A stretch of 64,000 nucleotides of DNA from positions 186,001-250,000 of the forward strand of contig CAZBWO010000001.1 of NCBI GenBank assembly GCA_964495885.1. The letters are read 5' to 3'. The notes under the pieces were generated by a model that did not search any database, was not told where the DNA came from, and saw nothing but the letters and a program-made list of their open reading frames with translations. Made by a program: the position numbers and the translations under genes. The DNA comes from PALG01 sp964495885 (GTDB lineage: Bacteria; Bacteroidota; Bacteroidia; Flavobacteriales; Flavobacteriaceae). Below are positions 33,787 through 42,993 of the stretch, piece by piece. Within the stretch, counting starts at the first letter, position 1. Each line of letters begins with the position of its first letter.

Positions 33787-34704
33787 TTATCTCTTAACAA
33801 CTTTTTGAGTAAGTGTTCCTCTGTTAGTGTTGATGTTCAAGATATATACTCCTCTGCTAAGGTTAGAAACGTTGATTTGACCATTTACTACATTAGCACG
33901 AGTTTCTTTTCCAAGAACGTCAAAGATAGATACAGACTCAATAGTTACTCCTGCAGGAGCTTTGATGTTTACTACATCGTTAGCTGGATTTGGGTAGATA
34001 GCAACACCAGAAAGGTCGTTGTCATTTACACCAGCAACTTCGTCTCCTATAAGGTTCATTACATATTGGTTATCTGGAAAACCAACGTCTGTAGTAGTAG
34101 TAGGAACAGTTAGACCGCAGTCTGCAGCAAATAAATAGCTATCATCGTTCTCACCATCTCCGTTGTAACCTGGGAAGAAACGTACGTCTGTTGCAGTTCC
34201 TCCATCTGGAGAATTTACTTCAAATGCAATAGTAGAACCAGCAGGAACTGTAATTCCGCCCATAGCCTCAGATACTAAAGTTAAATCATCAGCAGAAGAT
34301 GAACTGTGCGTTACACTTCCAATGAAAGTAAATGAAGCAGCAGCTAAATCATCAGTATCAACTGTGTAAATATTCAAGTTCAATACGTTGTTGTCATCAG
34401 CAGATCCTTGACCCCATTCAGCAGTGTTGATTACAAAGTCTGAAGTAACACCAAAGTCAGCCAATACATACGCTCTGTAGAAACTATTGTTTCTGTACTC
34501 ACCAGTACCAGAAGACCAACAAGCAACTCCACCGTCTGTAACATCAGTAGGGTTAACAGATTGAGTCAAAAGGATACCAGGACCTCTTTCATAAGATTGT
34601 CCAGCGTTAGAACCAGGAGCAGTGTCTGGGTTACCACTTATACTTTGCGCAGAAACTGCAAAACCAGCAAATAATGCAAATAAGCTTAGAGTAATTTTTT
34701 TCAT
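33787..34704 (-). CDS. Secreted T9SS type A sorting-domain protein
   Basis: This is a 305-residue protein. The signal peptide MKKITLSLFALFAGFAVSAQ is followed by a Thr/Ser/Asp-rich, acidic beta-sandwich-like region (about 21-225). That region contains three cysteines but no recognised catalytic motif. The last 75 residues form a T9SS type A sorting domain (IYPNPANDVV, DVLGKE, RGVYILNI, QKVVKR). It is therefore predicted to be exported and attached to or released from the cell surface. It has a consensus promoter and its own terminator, and is probably well expressed. Confidence 0.87.
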   Translation of the reverse strand: MKKITLSLFALFAGFAVSAQSISGNPDTAPGSNAGQSYERGPGILLTQSVNPTDVTDGGVACWSSGTGEYRNNSFYRAYVLADFGVTSDFVINTAEWGQGSADDNNVLNLNIYTVDTDDLAAASFTFIGSVTHSSSSADDLTLVSEAMGGITVPAGSTIAFEVNSPDGGTATDVRFFPGYNGDGENDDSYLFAADCGLTVPTTTTDVGFPDNQYVMNLIGDEVAGVNDNDLSGVAIYPNPANDVVNIKAPAGVTIESVSIFDVLGKETRANVVNGQINVSNLSRGVYILNINTNRGTLTQKVVKR

Positions 34705-34736
34705 GATTTCAATAAATTAGATTGTGATTAATGTTC

Positions 34737-34744
34737 CAAATATA
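34737..34744 (-). promoter_or_regulatory. -7 box of second T9SS protein gene
   Basis: The minus strand reads TATATTTG, an exact consensus, 32 bases before the ATG. Confidence 0.6.
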
Positions 34745-34823
34745 TAAAAGCATTTTTAAATTCGCAGATATATTGCGAAAAAAATTCAGTTTTATTTCAT
34801 TTTAACAGATTACCTTGACAACT

Positions 34824-36566
34824 ATGAAAAACCCTTTATATCTGCTAATTCTTCTAATGTGGTTGGCCTGCAATTCAACTTCGGTTGACCAAGTTGACTT
34901 CACCATTCCATTTGAGAAATCCAATGGAAGTGAAACATCAACCTATGAAGAAGTAATCAATTTTTACACTGCATTGTCGAAAGAATATCCCCAAATTTCC
35001 ATCCACAGTATGGGGCTAACAGATAGCGGAGAGCCTTTACATCTTGTCATTTATGCTAAAGGGGAACTAGCTGATACCGATTTAAAGTCATTAGCAACAA
35101 AAAACGTGGTCTTAATTAACAACGGGATCCATCCCGGGGAAAGCGATGGCATTGACGCCTCAATGCTGCTCATACGCGATTTGGCACAAGGAACTATTAC
35201 GACTCCAAAAAATACCGTAGTAGCAGTTATTCCCGTTTATAATATTGGAGGTGCCCTAAATAGGAATTCCTATTCCCGAACCAATCAAAATGGACCTGAA
35301 GAATACGGTTTCCGTGGAAACGCAAGAAATTTTGACCTCAATAGGGATTTCATCAAAGCAGATACTAAAAATGCAAACGCTTTTGCCGAAATCTTTCACC
35401 GCATCAAACCCAATTGGTTTATTGATAATCATGTAAGCAATGGTGCCGATTATCAATATACCCTAACCCACCTCTTTTCGCAGCACAATAAATTGGGCGG
35501 TGAATTAGGAGACTACCTCTTGAATTCATTTCAAAAGCAGTTGGAAGATTCCCTTTCCCAGAAAAATTGGGATATAACTCCGTATGTAAACGTTTTCAAC
35601 CAAACTCCAGAAAAAGGATTCTCCCAATTCATGGATCACCCAAGATATTCCACAGGGTATACCACTTTATTCCATACCGTTGGAATGATGGTAGAAACCC
35701 ACATGCTGAAACCCTATAAACAAAGGGCGGAAGGCACTTATGAGCTTATGAAAAGTTTCATTGCAATTGCCGATAAGGATGCAGAAAAGGTAGCTTCGCT
35801 GCAAAAAAAGGCTGCTTCTCAATATACTCCCGGGAAAGAATATCCCATTCAATGGAAAGTAGATAGCAGCCAAATGAGCAACCTAGCTTTTAAAGGTTTT
35901 GAAGGCAGTATGGAAAATAGTAACATCACCGGATTCCCAAGACTGAAATACCATCGGGATCAGCCCTTCACCAAAACAATAGCATACTATAATTATTTTA
36001 TACCTTCGGAAACCATCACCATTCCTTCCTATTATATAATCCCAAAAGGATATTGGAATGTAATCCAACAACTTCAGCAAAATGATATTTCCCTCACCGA
36101 AATTAAAAAGGATACGACCATCACCGCTGAAGTATACACCATTGAATCCTATCAAACTTTTTCAAATCCCTATGAAGGGCATTATCCTCATTACAACACC
36201 AAAACAAAATCCTCACAGGAAACCGTTCATGCAAAAAAGGGAGATGTTTTGGTAAGCACCCAACAGTCTGGAGTTCGGTACATTTTGGAAACCTTGGAAC
36301 CTGCTGCCATGGACTCCTTTTTCAAATGGAATTATTTTGATGCCATCCTTCAGCAAAAAGAAGGCTTTTCACCTTATGTATGGGAAGACTTGGCATGGGA
36401 GTTTTTAGCAAAAAACCCAGCCATCAAAAAAGAATTTGAACAAAAAAAGGAAAACGATCCAGCGTTTTCACAGAATTGGTATGCACAATTGGACTGGATC
36501 CATAAAAAATCCCCGTATTATGAAAAAGCACATTTACGATACCCGATCGTTAGGGTGAAAAATTAA
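34824..36566 (+). CDS. M14 family zinc carboxypeptidase, lipoprotein
   Basis: This is a 580-residue protein. The ATG at 34824 starts a lipoprotein signal (lipobox LAC, Cys near residue 19). The carboxypeptidase-A-like domain spans about 45-330, with the zinc motif HPGESDG (HxxE), RNFDLNRDF and the distal DNHVSNGADYQYTLTH. The C-terminal 250 residues are a less conserved beta-rich part. It probably removes C-terminal residues from peptides at the cell envelope. The 3' end overlaps the convergent NUDIX gene by 33 bases. Confidence 0.87.
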   Translation: MKNPLYLLILLMWLACNSTSVDQVDFTIPFEKSNGSETSTYEEVINFYTALSKEYPQISIHSMGLTDSGEPLHLVIYAKGELADTDLKSLATKNVVLINNGIHPGESDGIDASMLLIRDLAQGTITTPKNTVVAVIPVYNIGGALNRNSYSRTNQNGPEEYGFRGNARNFDLNRDFIKADTKNANAFAEIFHRIKPNWFIDNHVSNGADYQYTLTHLFSQHNKLGGELGDYLLNSFQKQLEDSLSQKNWDITPYVNVFNQTPEKGFSQFMDHPRYSTGYTTLFHTVGMMVETHMLKPYKQRAEGTYELMKSFIAIADKDAEKVASLQKKAASQYTPGKEYPIQWKVDSSQMSNLAFKGFEGSMENSNITGFPRLKYHRDQPFTKTIAYYNYFIPSETITIPSYYIIPKGYWNVIQQLQQNDISLTEIKKDTTITAEVYTIESYQTFSNPYEGHYPHYNTKTKSSQETVHAKKGDVLVSTQQSGVRYILETLEPAAMDSFFKWNYFDAILQQKEGFSPYVWEDLAWEFLAKNPAIKKEFEQKKENDPAFSQNWYAQLDWIHKKSPYYEKAHLRYPIVRVKN

Positions 36567-37157
36567 ATACTCCTTAGGGAACAATAATTTAATGTTTTCA
36601 TAACTATTGGAAAGCGCTTTTTGGCTCTTTTCGAAGTTTTTCCACTTCGCTTTTTTAATGCCTTCCTTCTTTTGGGGTTTTAGATTGCCGGTGTATGAAG
36701 TATGCATTTCATACCAATAGGTAGCTTTCAATTTAAACTTTCCGTTGCGCCTAAAAACATGGTAGGTTTTCTCTATAAAACGCCGTATCTCCAATCCTTC
36801 AACGCCAGTCTCCTCCTCTACTTCACGAATGGCTGCATCTTGATGGGACTCCCCTTTATCTACATGGCCTTTTGGAAGGTCCCAACGATCGTTTCTGTAG
36901 ATAAAAAGAATTTCCTTATTCTGGTTATATACAAGCCCGCCAGCGGCTTCCACATAGGGCAGTTTCTTCTTTAGGAATTTCTCAAGTTTTTCGGGATTTC
37001 GGTGGTAAAGATTAATGTAAAGCAACTCGCCATTATTGATTTTTTTGATGAGTTTCTTGAATCGTGCAATCTTTAGTGGAATGGAGGTATATTGCTTTCC
37101 AATATGCTTTTCCGTAGATAAAATAATTGGAATATCTTTTACAAAAACTTTATACAT
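36534..37157 (-). CDS. NUDIX hydrolase
   Basis: This is a 207-residue protein. The Nudix box GHVDKGESHQDAAIREVEEETG is complete (GX5EX7REUXEEXGU) and is preceded by the beta-grasp segment AAGGLVYNQNKEILFIYRNDRWDLPKG. About 65 extra N-terminal residues precede the domain. The substrate (a nucleoside diphosphate derivative) cannot be predicted. The start at 37157 (MYKVFVKD) leaves seven bases to the divergent pyrE ATG; the longer frame would overlap pyrE. Confidence 0.88.
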   Translation of the reverse strand: MYKVFVKDIPIILSTEKHIGKQYTSIPLKIARFKKLIKKINNGELLYINLYHRNPEKLEKFLKKKLPYVEAAGGLVYNQNKEILFIYRNDRWDLPKGHVDKGESHQDAAIREVEEETGVEGLEIRRFIEKTYHVFRRNGKFKLKATYWYEMHTSYTGNLKPQKKEGIKKAKWKNFEKSQKALSNSYENIKLLFPKEYLIFHPNDRVS

Positions 37158-37160
37158 TTG
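37153..37160 (+). promoter_or_regulatory. -7 box of pyrE promoter, four bases from ATG
   Basis: TACATTTG is an exact -7 consensus, followed by CAGT and the pyrE ATG at 37165. The transcript would start at or next to the ATG. The box overlaps the first codon of the divergent NUDIX gene. Confidence 0.55.
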
Positions 37161-37164
37161 CAGT

Positions 37165-37803
37165 ATGGTCTTAAACAAAGAAACAGCTCAAAAAACAGCC
37201 GAATTACTGCTGCAAATTAATGCAATAAAATTGCAACCACAAAACCCTTTTACATGGGCCTCTGGATGGAAATCCCCAATTTACTGTGATAACCGTATCA
37301 CGCTATCCTTTCCCGTGATACGAAATTTCATTAGGGAAAACTTAGCAAAACAAATTGAAGAGCTCTACGGAAAGCCAGATATGATTGCTGGGGTCGCGAC
37401 AGGGGCCATTGGAATGGGAGCCTTGGTAGCAGACTACCTTAACCTTCCGTTTTGCTATGTTCGGCCGGAAGCGAAATCCCACGGACGTAAAAATCAAATA
37501 GAAGGAATGCTGCAAAAAGGGCAAAGTGTGGTCGTGGTTGAAGATCTTATTAGCACCGGCGGAAGCAGCCTAAAAGCCGTTGAGGCTCTACGAGAGGCCG
37601 GGGCATCCGTAAAAGGGATGGTGGCCATCTTTACTTATGGTTTTGCCATTTCCGAAGAAAACTTCCAAAACGCTAATGTATCCTTACATACGCTAAGTGA
37701 CTATCATAACGTATTGGAACAAGCTGAAAAATCTCGTTATATTTCTGCCAAAGAAACCGCCACATTGTCCCAATGGCGTAAAAACCCAAGTGAATGGCCA
37801 TAA
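37165..37803 (+). CDS. pyrE: Orotate phosphoribosyltransferase
   Basis: This 212-residue enzyme makes OMP from orotate and PRPP. The PRPP motif is VVVVEDLISTGGSS. TWASGWKSPIYCDNR binds orotate and phosphate, and YVRPEAKSHGRKNQIEG is the flexible catalytic loop. The start at 37165 (MVLNKETAQKTAELLL) fits the family; the open frame extending to 37036 lies inside the NUDIX gene and is discarded. An SRPBCC-type gene follows after 38 bases. Confidence 0.97.
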   Translation: MVLNKETAQKTAELLLQINAIKLQPQNPFTWASGWKSPIYCDNRITLSFPVIRNFIRENLAKQIEELYGKPDMIAGVATGAIGMGALVADYLNLPFCYVRPEAKSHGRKNQIEGMLQKGQSVVVVEDLISTGGSSLKAVEALREAGASVKGMVAIFTYGFAISEENFQNANVSLHTLSDYHNVLEQAEKSRYISAKETATLSQWRKNPSEWP

Positions 37804-37841
37804 GGGCATACTCTTTGCCATAGTACCCATAAAAAAACAAC

Positions 37842-38234
37842 ATGGAGATAAAAAGTAGAAAAGTTACTGTTCAAAAAGATACCGAAACGCTATTTCAATA
37901 CCTGAAAGACGTCAAAAATTTTGAACAACTCATGCCCGAAAATATTAGCAAATTTGAGGTAATTCGTGAAGATGCCTTTGTATTTGCACTAAAGGGAATG
38001 CCCGAAATCGCACTCGAAATCAAAGAAGAACACCCTAACAATCAACTTGTCTTGGGAGCTATGAGTGATAAAATACCCTTTACGCTTGCCGGAGATATAG
38101 TAGAGGTTTCAGAAAATACTTCGGAAATTGGACTTACGTTTTCGGGTGATTTCAATCCTATGATGGCGATGATGATCAAAGCACCCATCACTAAATTTAT
38201 TGGAACTTTGGTAGACCACTTGGAACAACTCTAA
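37842..38234 (+). CDS. SRPBCC-fold protein
   Basis: This is a 130-residue small soluble protein whose pattern (KVTVQKDTETLFQYLKDVKNFEQLMPENISKFEV...ALKGMPEIALEI...IGLTFSGDFNPMMAMMIKAPITKFIGTLVDHLEQL) fits the START/SRPBCC hydrophobic-cavity fold. The ligand is unknown. It sits between pyrE and birA, an arrangement often conserved in Flavobacteriaceae. It overlaps the convergent birA stop by four bases. Confidence 0.8.
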   Translation: MEIKSRKVTVQKDTETLFQYLKDVKNFEQLMPENISKFEVIREDAFVFALKGMPEIALEIKEEHPNNQLVLGAMSDKIPFTLAGDIVEVSENTSEIGLTFSGDFNPMMAMMIKAPITKFIGTLVDHLEQL

Positions 38235-38962
38235 TACCGAAGGACCACTTCCTTAGAGGCTGCACACCGCAATTGTTCATCCGCCAATCTTAACTGTAAA
38301 AGCCCCTCATATGTGACCCCTTCTATGATGGCCGAAAAAGGTTTGCCTGCAGCATCTTCAAACGAAGAAACCACTCCCCTGCGGAACAAATGACTTTCAT
38401 AAATTTCTTTTAGCGCTCCAAAATTTTCGTTTTCCAAAAATGCAAAACCCCTATTAATCCCTTCCAAAACGGTTTCAAAAACTTCATCTAATGAATAATG
38501 GATTCCTGTGTTTAAAAGCAAGGAAGAAGCTTTAGGAAGATCAGAAAAACGTTGATTGTTGACATTCAGCCCAATCCCAATGATGCTGGTGTACGCATCT
38601 TGGTTTCGCAATTGATTTTCCACTAGTATGCCACATACTTTCATCCCGTCTGACAATATGTCGTTTGGCCATTTAATGGAAAGTTTGGGAATACCCAATT
38701 GTGCCAACCCCTTCCTAATGCCTAAACTAACCGCAAAATTTACGGCAAATTTGTGCGTTTTGGGAAGAGACTCAAATCGTTTGAAAACACTAAATGCAAG
38801 GCTTTTACCCATTTCAAAATGCCAATGAGCACCTAACTGTCCCTTCCCGTGTGTTTGGTTCTGGGCAATGACTACAGTTCCATCTGGCAAAGTTTCCTTT
38901 CTGGATAATTCCTTTAAATAATCATTGGTGGAGCCAATGGCATTGATTTTGATATATTTCAA
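38231..38962 (-). CDS. birA: Biotin--[acetyl-CoA carboxylase] ligase
   Basis: This is a 243-residue enzyme that attaches biotin to carboxyl carrier protein. Motifs: STNDYLKEL, the biotinyl-AMP loop GKGQLGAHWH, KWPNDIL, GILVEN and GIGLNVN. It lacks the N-terminal DNA-binding domain of E. coli BirA, so it is an enzyme only. No ATG exists near the N-terminus; TTG at 38962 (KYIKINAIGSTN) fits homologues, and an alternative TTG at 38992 would add ten residues. It is divergent from rsfS. Confidence 0.92.
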   Translation of the reverse strand: MKYIKINAIGSTNDYLKELSRKETLPDGTVVIAQNQTHGKGQLGAHWHFEMGKSLAFSVFKRFESLPKTHKFAVNFAVSLGIRKGLAQLGIPKLSIKWPNDILSDGMKVCGILVENQLRNQDAYTSIIGIGLNVNNQRFSDLPKASSLLLNTGIHYSLDEVFETVLEGINRGFAFLENENFGALKEIYESHLFRRGVVSSFEDAAGKPFSAIIEGVTYEGLLQLRLADEQLRCAASKEVVLRY

Positions 38963-38999
38963 TCGAATTAATTTTGTGTTAATCTCAAGCAAGTAAATG

Positions 39000-39028
39000 T
39001 TTCAAGTAGCAAAAAAATAATATTTTTG
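39000..39028 (+). promoter_or_regulatory. rsfS-ftsH promoter
   Basis: -33-like TTTC at 39000-39003, a 17-bp spacer, and exact -7 TATTTTTG at 39021-39028. The ATG at 39047 gives a leader of about 13 nt. Confidence 0.65.
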
Positions 39029-39046
39029 CACAAATAATACTATTTA

Positions 39047-39418
39047 ATGCAGAAAAAAGAAGCAGGAAAAGATCAACTAGTAGCTCAAATAATAAAAGGA
39101 ATTGAAGAAGTAAAAGGCCAGGATATTCAAATTCTGGATCTTAGGGATATTGAGAATACGGTCTGTGACTATTTCGTAATCTGCAATGGTACTTCCAATA
39201 CACAAGTTAACGCCATAGTTAATTCTGTTCAAAAAACGGTTAGTAAAGCACTCAAGGAAAAACCCTGGCATGTGGAAGGCAGTGATAATGCTGAATGGAT
39301 TCTAATGGATTACGTTCACGTTGTTGTGCATGTCTTTCAGAAGCATATCAGGGAATTTTACGATATTGAAGGACTTTGGGGAGATGCGAAATCCGTTATC
39401 ATTCAAACTTCTTATTAA
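39047..39418 (+). CDS. rsfS: Ribosome silencing factor
   Basis: This is a 123-residue RsfS/Iojap protein that binds ribosomal protein L14 and blocks subunit joining when nutrients are short. Conserved pattern: ILDLRDIENTVCDYFVICNGTSNTQV, HVEGSDNAEWILMDYVHVVVHVF, REFYDIEGLWGDAK. It is the first gene of the pair with ftsH (16 bases downstream). Confidence 0.95.
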   Translation: MQKKEAGKDQLVAQIIKGIEEVKGQDIQILDLRDIENTVCDYFVICNGTSNTQVNAIVNSVQKTVSKALKEKPWHVEGSDNAEWILMDYVHVVVHVFQKHIREFYDIEGLWGDAKSVIIQTSY

Positions 39419-39434
39419 TTAACGAAACGGCCCT

Positions 39435-41489
39435 ATGGCGAAAGAATATAAAAAACCAGAACCTAGAAAACCTAAATTCAGTGCCTATTGGATTTATATT
39501 GCCATCCTATTACTCTTCTTAGGATTACAATTTTTTGGTGGAAGCAGCTTAAGTTCTGCTGCAAAAACCACACAGTCTGAATTTTTGAAATACCTAGCGG
39601 AAGGTGATATTGAAAAGGTAGAAATAATAAATAAAAAGGAGGCAAAGGTATATCTTACCGAAGCCGCCCGTCAAAAACAAATACACCTCAACAACCTAAA
39701 AGGCAAGATTTTAGAGCCGGGACCCAACGAACCCAGTTACCAATTTGAATTTGGTGATCTTCAAAATTTTGAAAACAGTATCAATAAAATAAAAGAAGAG
39801 AATAGCCTAACCACAAAAGTGATCTGGAATACTGAATCTAACATTTGGGCAGAATTCCTTCCATCAATTATTTTCTTTGCGGTGATTATTGGTATCTGGA
39901 TCTACATCATGCGAAGAATGTCCTCTGGAGCCGGGGGTGGTGCTGGCGGACAAATTTTCAATATTGGAAAATCCCGTGCAAAACTATTTGATGAAAAGAC
40001 CGATGTAAAAACAACTTTTAAAGATGTTGCTGGACTTGAAGGGGCAAAAGAAGAAGTACAAGAAATTGTAGACTTCCTAAAGAATCCAGATAAATACACC
40101 TCGCTTGGTGGTAAAATTCCAAAAGGAGCGCTTTTAGTGGGTGCCCCAGGAACTGGAAAAACCTTATTGGCAAAAGCGGTTGCCGGAGAAGCTAAAGTAC
40201 CTTTCTTTTCATTATCCGGATCAGACTTTGTGGAAATGTTTGTAGGAGTAGGTGCCTCACGTGTAAGGGACTTATTTAAACAAGCAAAGGAAAAATCCCC
40301 AGCTATTATCTTTATTGATGAAATTGATGCTATTGGACGCGCTAGAGGGAAAAATAATTTCTCGGGCTCCAATGATGAACGCGAAAATACCCTCAACCAA
40401 TTATTAACCGAAATGGATGGTTTTGGGACAAACACCAATGTTATTGTACTTGCCGCTACCAACAGAGCTGATGTTTTGGATAAAGCGTTAATGCGTGCAG
40501 GTAGATTTGACCGACAAATCTATGTTGATCTTCCAGACGTTCGGGAGCGTAAAGAAATCTTTGAAGTGCACTTAAGGCCCATTAAAAAAGATGATTCAGT
40601 AGATACCGATTTCCTTGCGAAGCAAACCCCCGGATTTTCTGGGGCAGATATTGCCAATGTTTGTAACGAAGCTGCGTTAATTGCGGCTAGGAATGAAAGA
40701 AAAGCCGTTGGAAAACAAGATTTTTTAGATGCCGTTGACCGTATTGTAGGGGGTCTCGAAAAGAAAAATAAAATCATTACCCCAACTGAAAAGAAAGCTA
40801 TTGCATACCACGAAGCAGGACATGCTACGGTTAGTTGGATGCTGGAACATGCAGCGCCTTTGGTAAAAGTAACCATTGTACCGCGTGGGCAATCTTTAGG
40901 GGCTGCTTGGTATCTTCCCGAAGAACGATTGATTGTTCGCCCTGAACAGATGTTGGATGAAATGTGTGCCGCCATGGGAGGGCGTGCAGCAGAAAAAGTG
41001 ATTTTTAATGAAATTTCAACCGGAGCGCTTAGTGATTTGGAAAAAGTGACCAAGCAAGCTAGAGCGATGGTTACCATCTACGGTCTCAACGATAGTATCG
41101 GAAATATTACCTATTATGACTCTTCAGGGCAAACAGATTATAATTTCAGCAAGCCCTACAGTGAAAAAACAGCCGAAATGATTGATAAGGAAATTTCCAA
41201 CATCATTGAAGCACAGTACCAAAGGGCCATTAAAATCCTTGAAGACAATAAAGATAAACTTACAGAATTGGCCAATGAATTACTTGAAAAAGAGGTTATT
41301 TTTAAGGAAAGTCTAGAACGGATCTTCGGAAAAAGACCTTTCCAGAAGGAAGAACGGGTCCCGCTTGGTGCTACTTCCAATGGAATTCAAACAAACGATT
41401 CAACTATCACTGAAGAAGTAGCTAAAGAAGAGGAGGAAAAAGGAAATAATTCAGACAATCCAAATAAAGAAGTAAATTCCCCTTTGTAA
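39435..41489 (+). CDS. ftsH: ATP-dependent zinc metalloprotease
   Basis: This is a 684-residue inner-membrane AAA+ protease that degrades misfolded membrane proteins and regulators. It has helix 1 (about 20-38), a periplasmic segment, helix 2 (about 138-156), the AAA domain with Walker A GAPGTGKT (236-243) and Walker B FIDEIDAIGR, the second region of homology, then the zinc site H459-E-A-G-H463. The tail is acidic and Asn/Glu-rich. A glycine-rich GAGGGAGGQ stretch follows helix 2. Confidence 0.98.
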   Translation: MAKEYKKPEPRKPKFSAYWIYIAILLLFLGLQFFGGSSLSSAAKTTQSEFLKYLAEGDIEKVEIINKKEAKVYLTEAARQKQIHLNNLKGKILEPGPNEPSYQFEFGDLQNFENSINKIKEENSLTTKVIWNTESNIWAEFLPSIIFFAVIIGIWIYIMRRMSSGAGGGAGGQIFNIGKSRAKLFDEKTDVKTTFKDVAGLEGAKEEVQEIVDFLKNPDKYTSLGGKIPKGALLVGAPGTGKTLLAKAVAGEAKVPFFSLSGSDFVEMFVGVGASRVRDLFKQAKEKSPAIIFIDEIDAIGRARGKNNFSGSNDERENTLNQLLTEMDGFGTNTNVIVLAATNRADVLDKALMRAGRFDRQIYVDLPDVRERKEIFEVHLRPIKKDDSVDTDFLAKQTPGFSGADIANVCNEAALIAARNERKAVGKQDFLDAVDRIVGGLEKKNKIITPTEKKAIAYHEAGHATVSWMLEHAAPLVKVTIVPRGQSLGAAWYLPEERLIVRPEQMLDEMCAAMGGRAAEKVIFNEISTGALSDLEKVTKQARAMVTIYGLNDSIGNITYYDSSGQTDYNFSKPYSEKTAEMIDKEISNIIEAQYQRAIKILEDNKDKLTELANELLEKEVIFKESLERIFGKRPFQKEERVPLGATSNGIQTNDSTITEEVAKEEEEKGNNSDNPNKEVNSPL

Positions 41490-41536
41490 AGGGTTAGAAT
41501 TCCCTCGTAAAATTTAAACTTCACATCTAGATTTTA

Positions 41537-41544
41537 TATATTTG
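41537..41544 (+). promoter_or_regulatory. -7 box of LUD-cdsA-psd promoter
   Basis: TATATTTG is an exact consensus, with a TTTA element at 41513-41516 twenty bases upstream. It lies 37 bases before the LUD ATG and would drive the string of lipid genes. Confidence 0.6.
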
Positions 41545-41581
41545 GGAAATTGCCTTGTAGAACTCCTCAAATGTGCTATAA

Positions 41582-42181
41582 ATGAGTCTATTTAAAAGAC
41601 TTTTAAAAGGAAAAACTAAAGAAAACATATCCAAAAAAAAGGAAAGAAGTAAGTATTTCCCAGAGGAAAAATTGCCTGTTGATGAGAGATTTACGTACAA
41701 TTTCAATAAAAATGGAGGGAAATTCCTGTATTGTGAAGATTGGGATGAAGTAGCAGAGGCCTTTGACAATATTCTTATTGAAAATGATTGGTATGAAAAA
41801 GAGGTTTTTTGCATAGATGATGAACTCTCCAAAAAGTTTGATGGCTACAACCTGAACTTCGGCAGGAAGGAGAGAGCCGCTTTTTTTCTCTCAAGATGTG
41901 AATCTTTGGTTGCCGATAATGGTTCCATTTTACTTTGCTCTAATCAAATCAAAGAAAAGAAACTACAGGAACTCCCTTATAATTTTGTGATTTTTGCTAC
42001 TACAAGTCAGCTAGTAGAAAATATTAGCGAAGGACTTCGAATAATCAAAAACCGAAGCAAAAATCACATTCCAAGCAATATTACTACCATACAGGATTTT
42101 GAATGTGACAAAGAGAAGGATTTCATGAGTTATGGAAGTAGCACGAAAAACTTATATTTGTTGTTGTTGGAAGACCTTTAA
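41582..42181 (+). CDS. LUD (LutC/YkgG-like) domain protein
   Basis: This is a 199-residue protein. Its core (KFLYCEDWDEVAEAFDNIL, ERAAFFLSRCESLVADNGSILLCSNQ, LPYNFVIFATTSQLVENISEGLRII) fits the LUD domain of lactate-utilisation subunit C, but LutA and LutB are not adjacent, so a lactate role is doubtful. A conserved position between ftsH and cdsA is seen in many Flavobacteriaceae. The N-terminus is basic and has no signal peptide. Confidence 0.8.
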   Translation: MSLFKRLLKGKTKENISKKKERSKYFPEEKLPVDERFTYNFNKNGGKFLYCEDWDEVAEAFDNILIENDWYEKEVFCIDDELSKKFDGYNLNFGRKERAAFFLSRCESLVADNGSILLCSNQIKEKKLQELPYNFVIFATTSQLVENISEGLRIIKNRSKNHIPSNITTIQDFECDKEKDFMSYGSSTKNLYLLLLEDL

Positions 42182-42189
42182 ACCTATTC

Positions 42190-42993
42190 ATGAAGGAACT
42201 TATCGTTCGGGGCATTTCCGGATTGCTTTATATCACCATCATTATATTCGCCATGTTTGCCTCGCGCGAATTGTTTTTAGCATTATTCTTTTTTCTTGGC
42301 TTGCTTTGTATTAACGAATATCAAAAATTAGTAGGGCTCAAAAGCTATTTTTCATACCTCTTCTTTGCCGTTTTACTTTTCTTTTTGTCCTACCAAGTCA
42401 TAGAAACCAACCTTATCTATGTATATGCTATCACGGCGATTTTTGTAAATTTATTTTTGATTCGTGATCTTTTGGTAAGCCATAAAATCCCCATGTTTGC
42501 TGAAAAGAAATACATTACCATTATTTTTTACCTAATGGCGGGGTTTATTTTTATAGGACTTATCCCCTACCAAAATGGCCATTTTGAACCAAAAATAATT
42601 GTTGGGGTATTTGTACTCATTTGGGTGAATGATACATTTGCTTATCTCATTGGGAAAAACTTCGGTAAACGGAAACTTTTAGAGCGGATTTCCCCAAAAA
42701 AAACCGTAGAAGGGTTTTTGGGAGGACTTATAGCCTGTCTTCTTGCAGGTTTTATTATCTTTAAATATTGCCAATTGCTTTCCTACACCCTGTGGGTTGC
42801 TATGGGACTAGCAGTAGGAATCTTAGGAACTTTTGGAGACTTAATACAAAGTAAATTTAAAAGACAGGCTGGTGTAAAAGATAGCGGCACACTTATGCCA
42901 GGTCATGGCGGCATATATGACAGATTGGATAGTATCATTTTTGTAAGTCCGTTTATTTATACAATCTTGGAAATCGTTTCATATGTTTCATAG
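42190..42993 (+). CDS. cdsA: Phosphatidate cytidylyltransferase
   Basis: This is a 267-residue enzyme of about eight membrane helices. It makes CDP-diacylglycerol from phosphatidate and CTP, the precursor of all phospholipids. The family signature is seen as LMPGHGGIYDRLDSIIF with the preceding KRQAGVKDSG. It begins eight bases after the LUD stop, and psd overlaps its 3' end by 11 bases, which indicates translational coupling. Confidence 0.95.
   Translation: MKELIVRGISGLLYITIIIFAMFASRELFLALFFFLGLLCINEYQKLVGLKSYFSYLFFAVLLFFLSYQVIETNLIYVYAITAIFVNLFLIRDLLVSHKIPMFAEKKYITIIFYLMAGFIFIGLIPYQNGHFEPKIIVGVFVLIWVNDTFAYLIGKNFGKRKLLERISPKKTVEGFLGGLIACLLAGFIIFKYCQLLSYTLWVAMGLAVGILGTFGDLIQSKFKRQAGVKDSGTLMPGHGGIYDRLDSIIFVSPFIYTILEIVSYVS

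Noticed and set aside
39902..41077. Two long minus-strand frames opposite ftsH
   Set aside because: They are mirror frames of a strongly conserved coding region (AAA domain and zinc site) with no family resemblance of their own.
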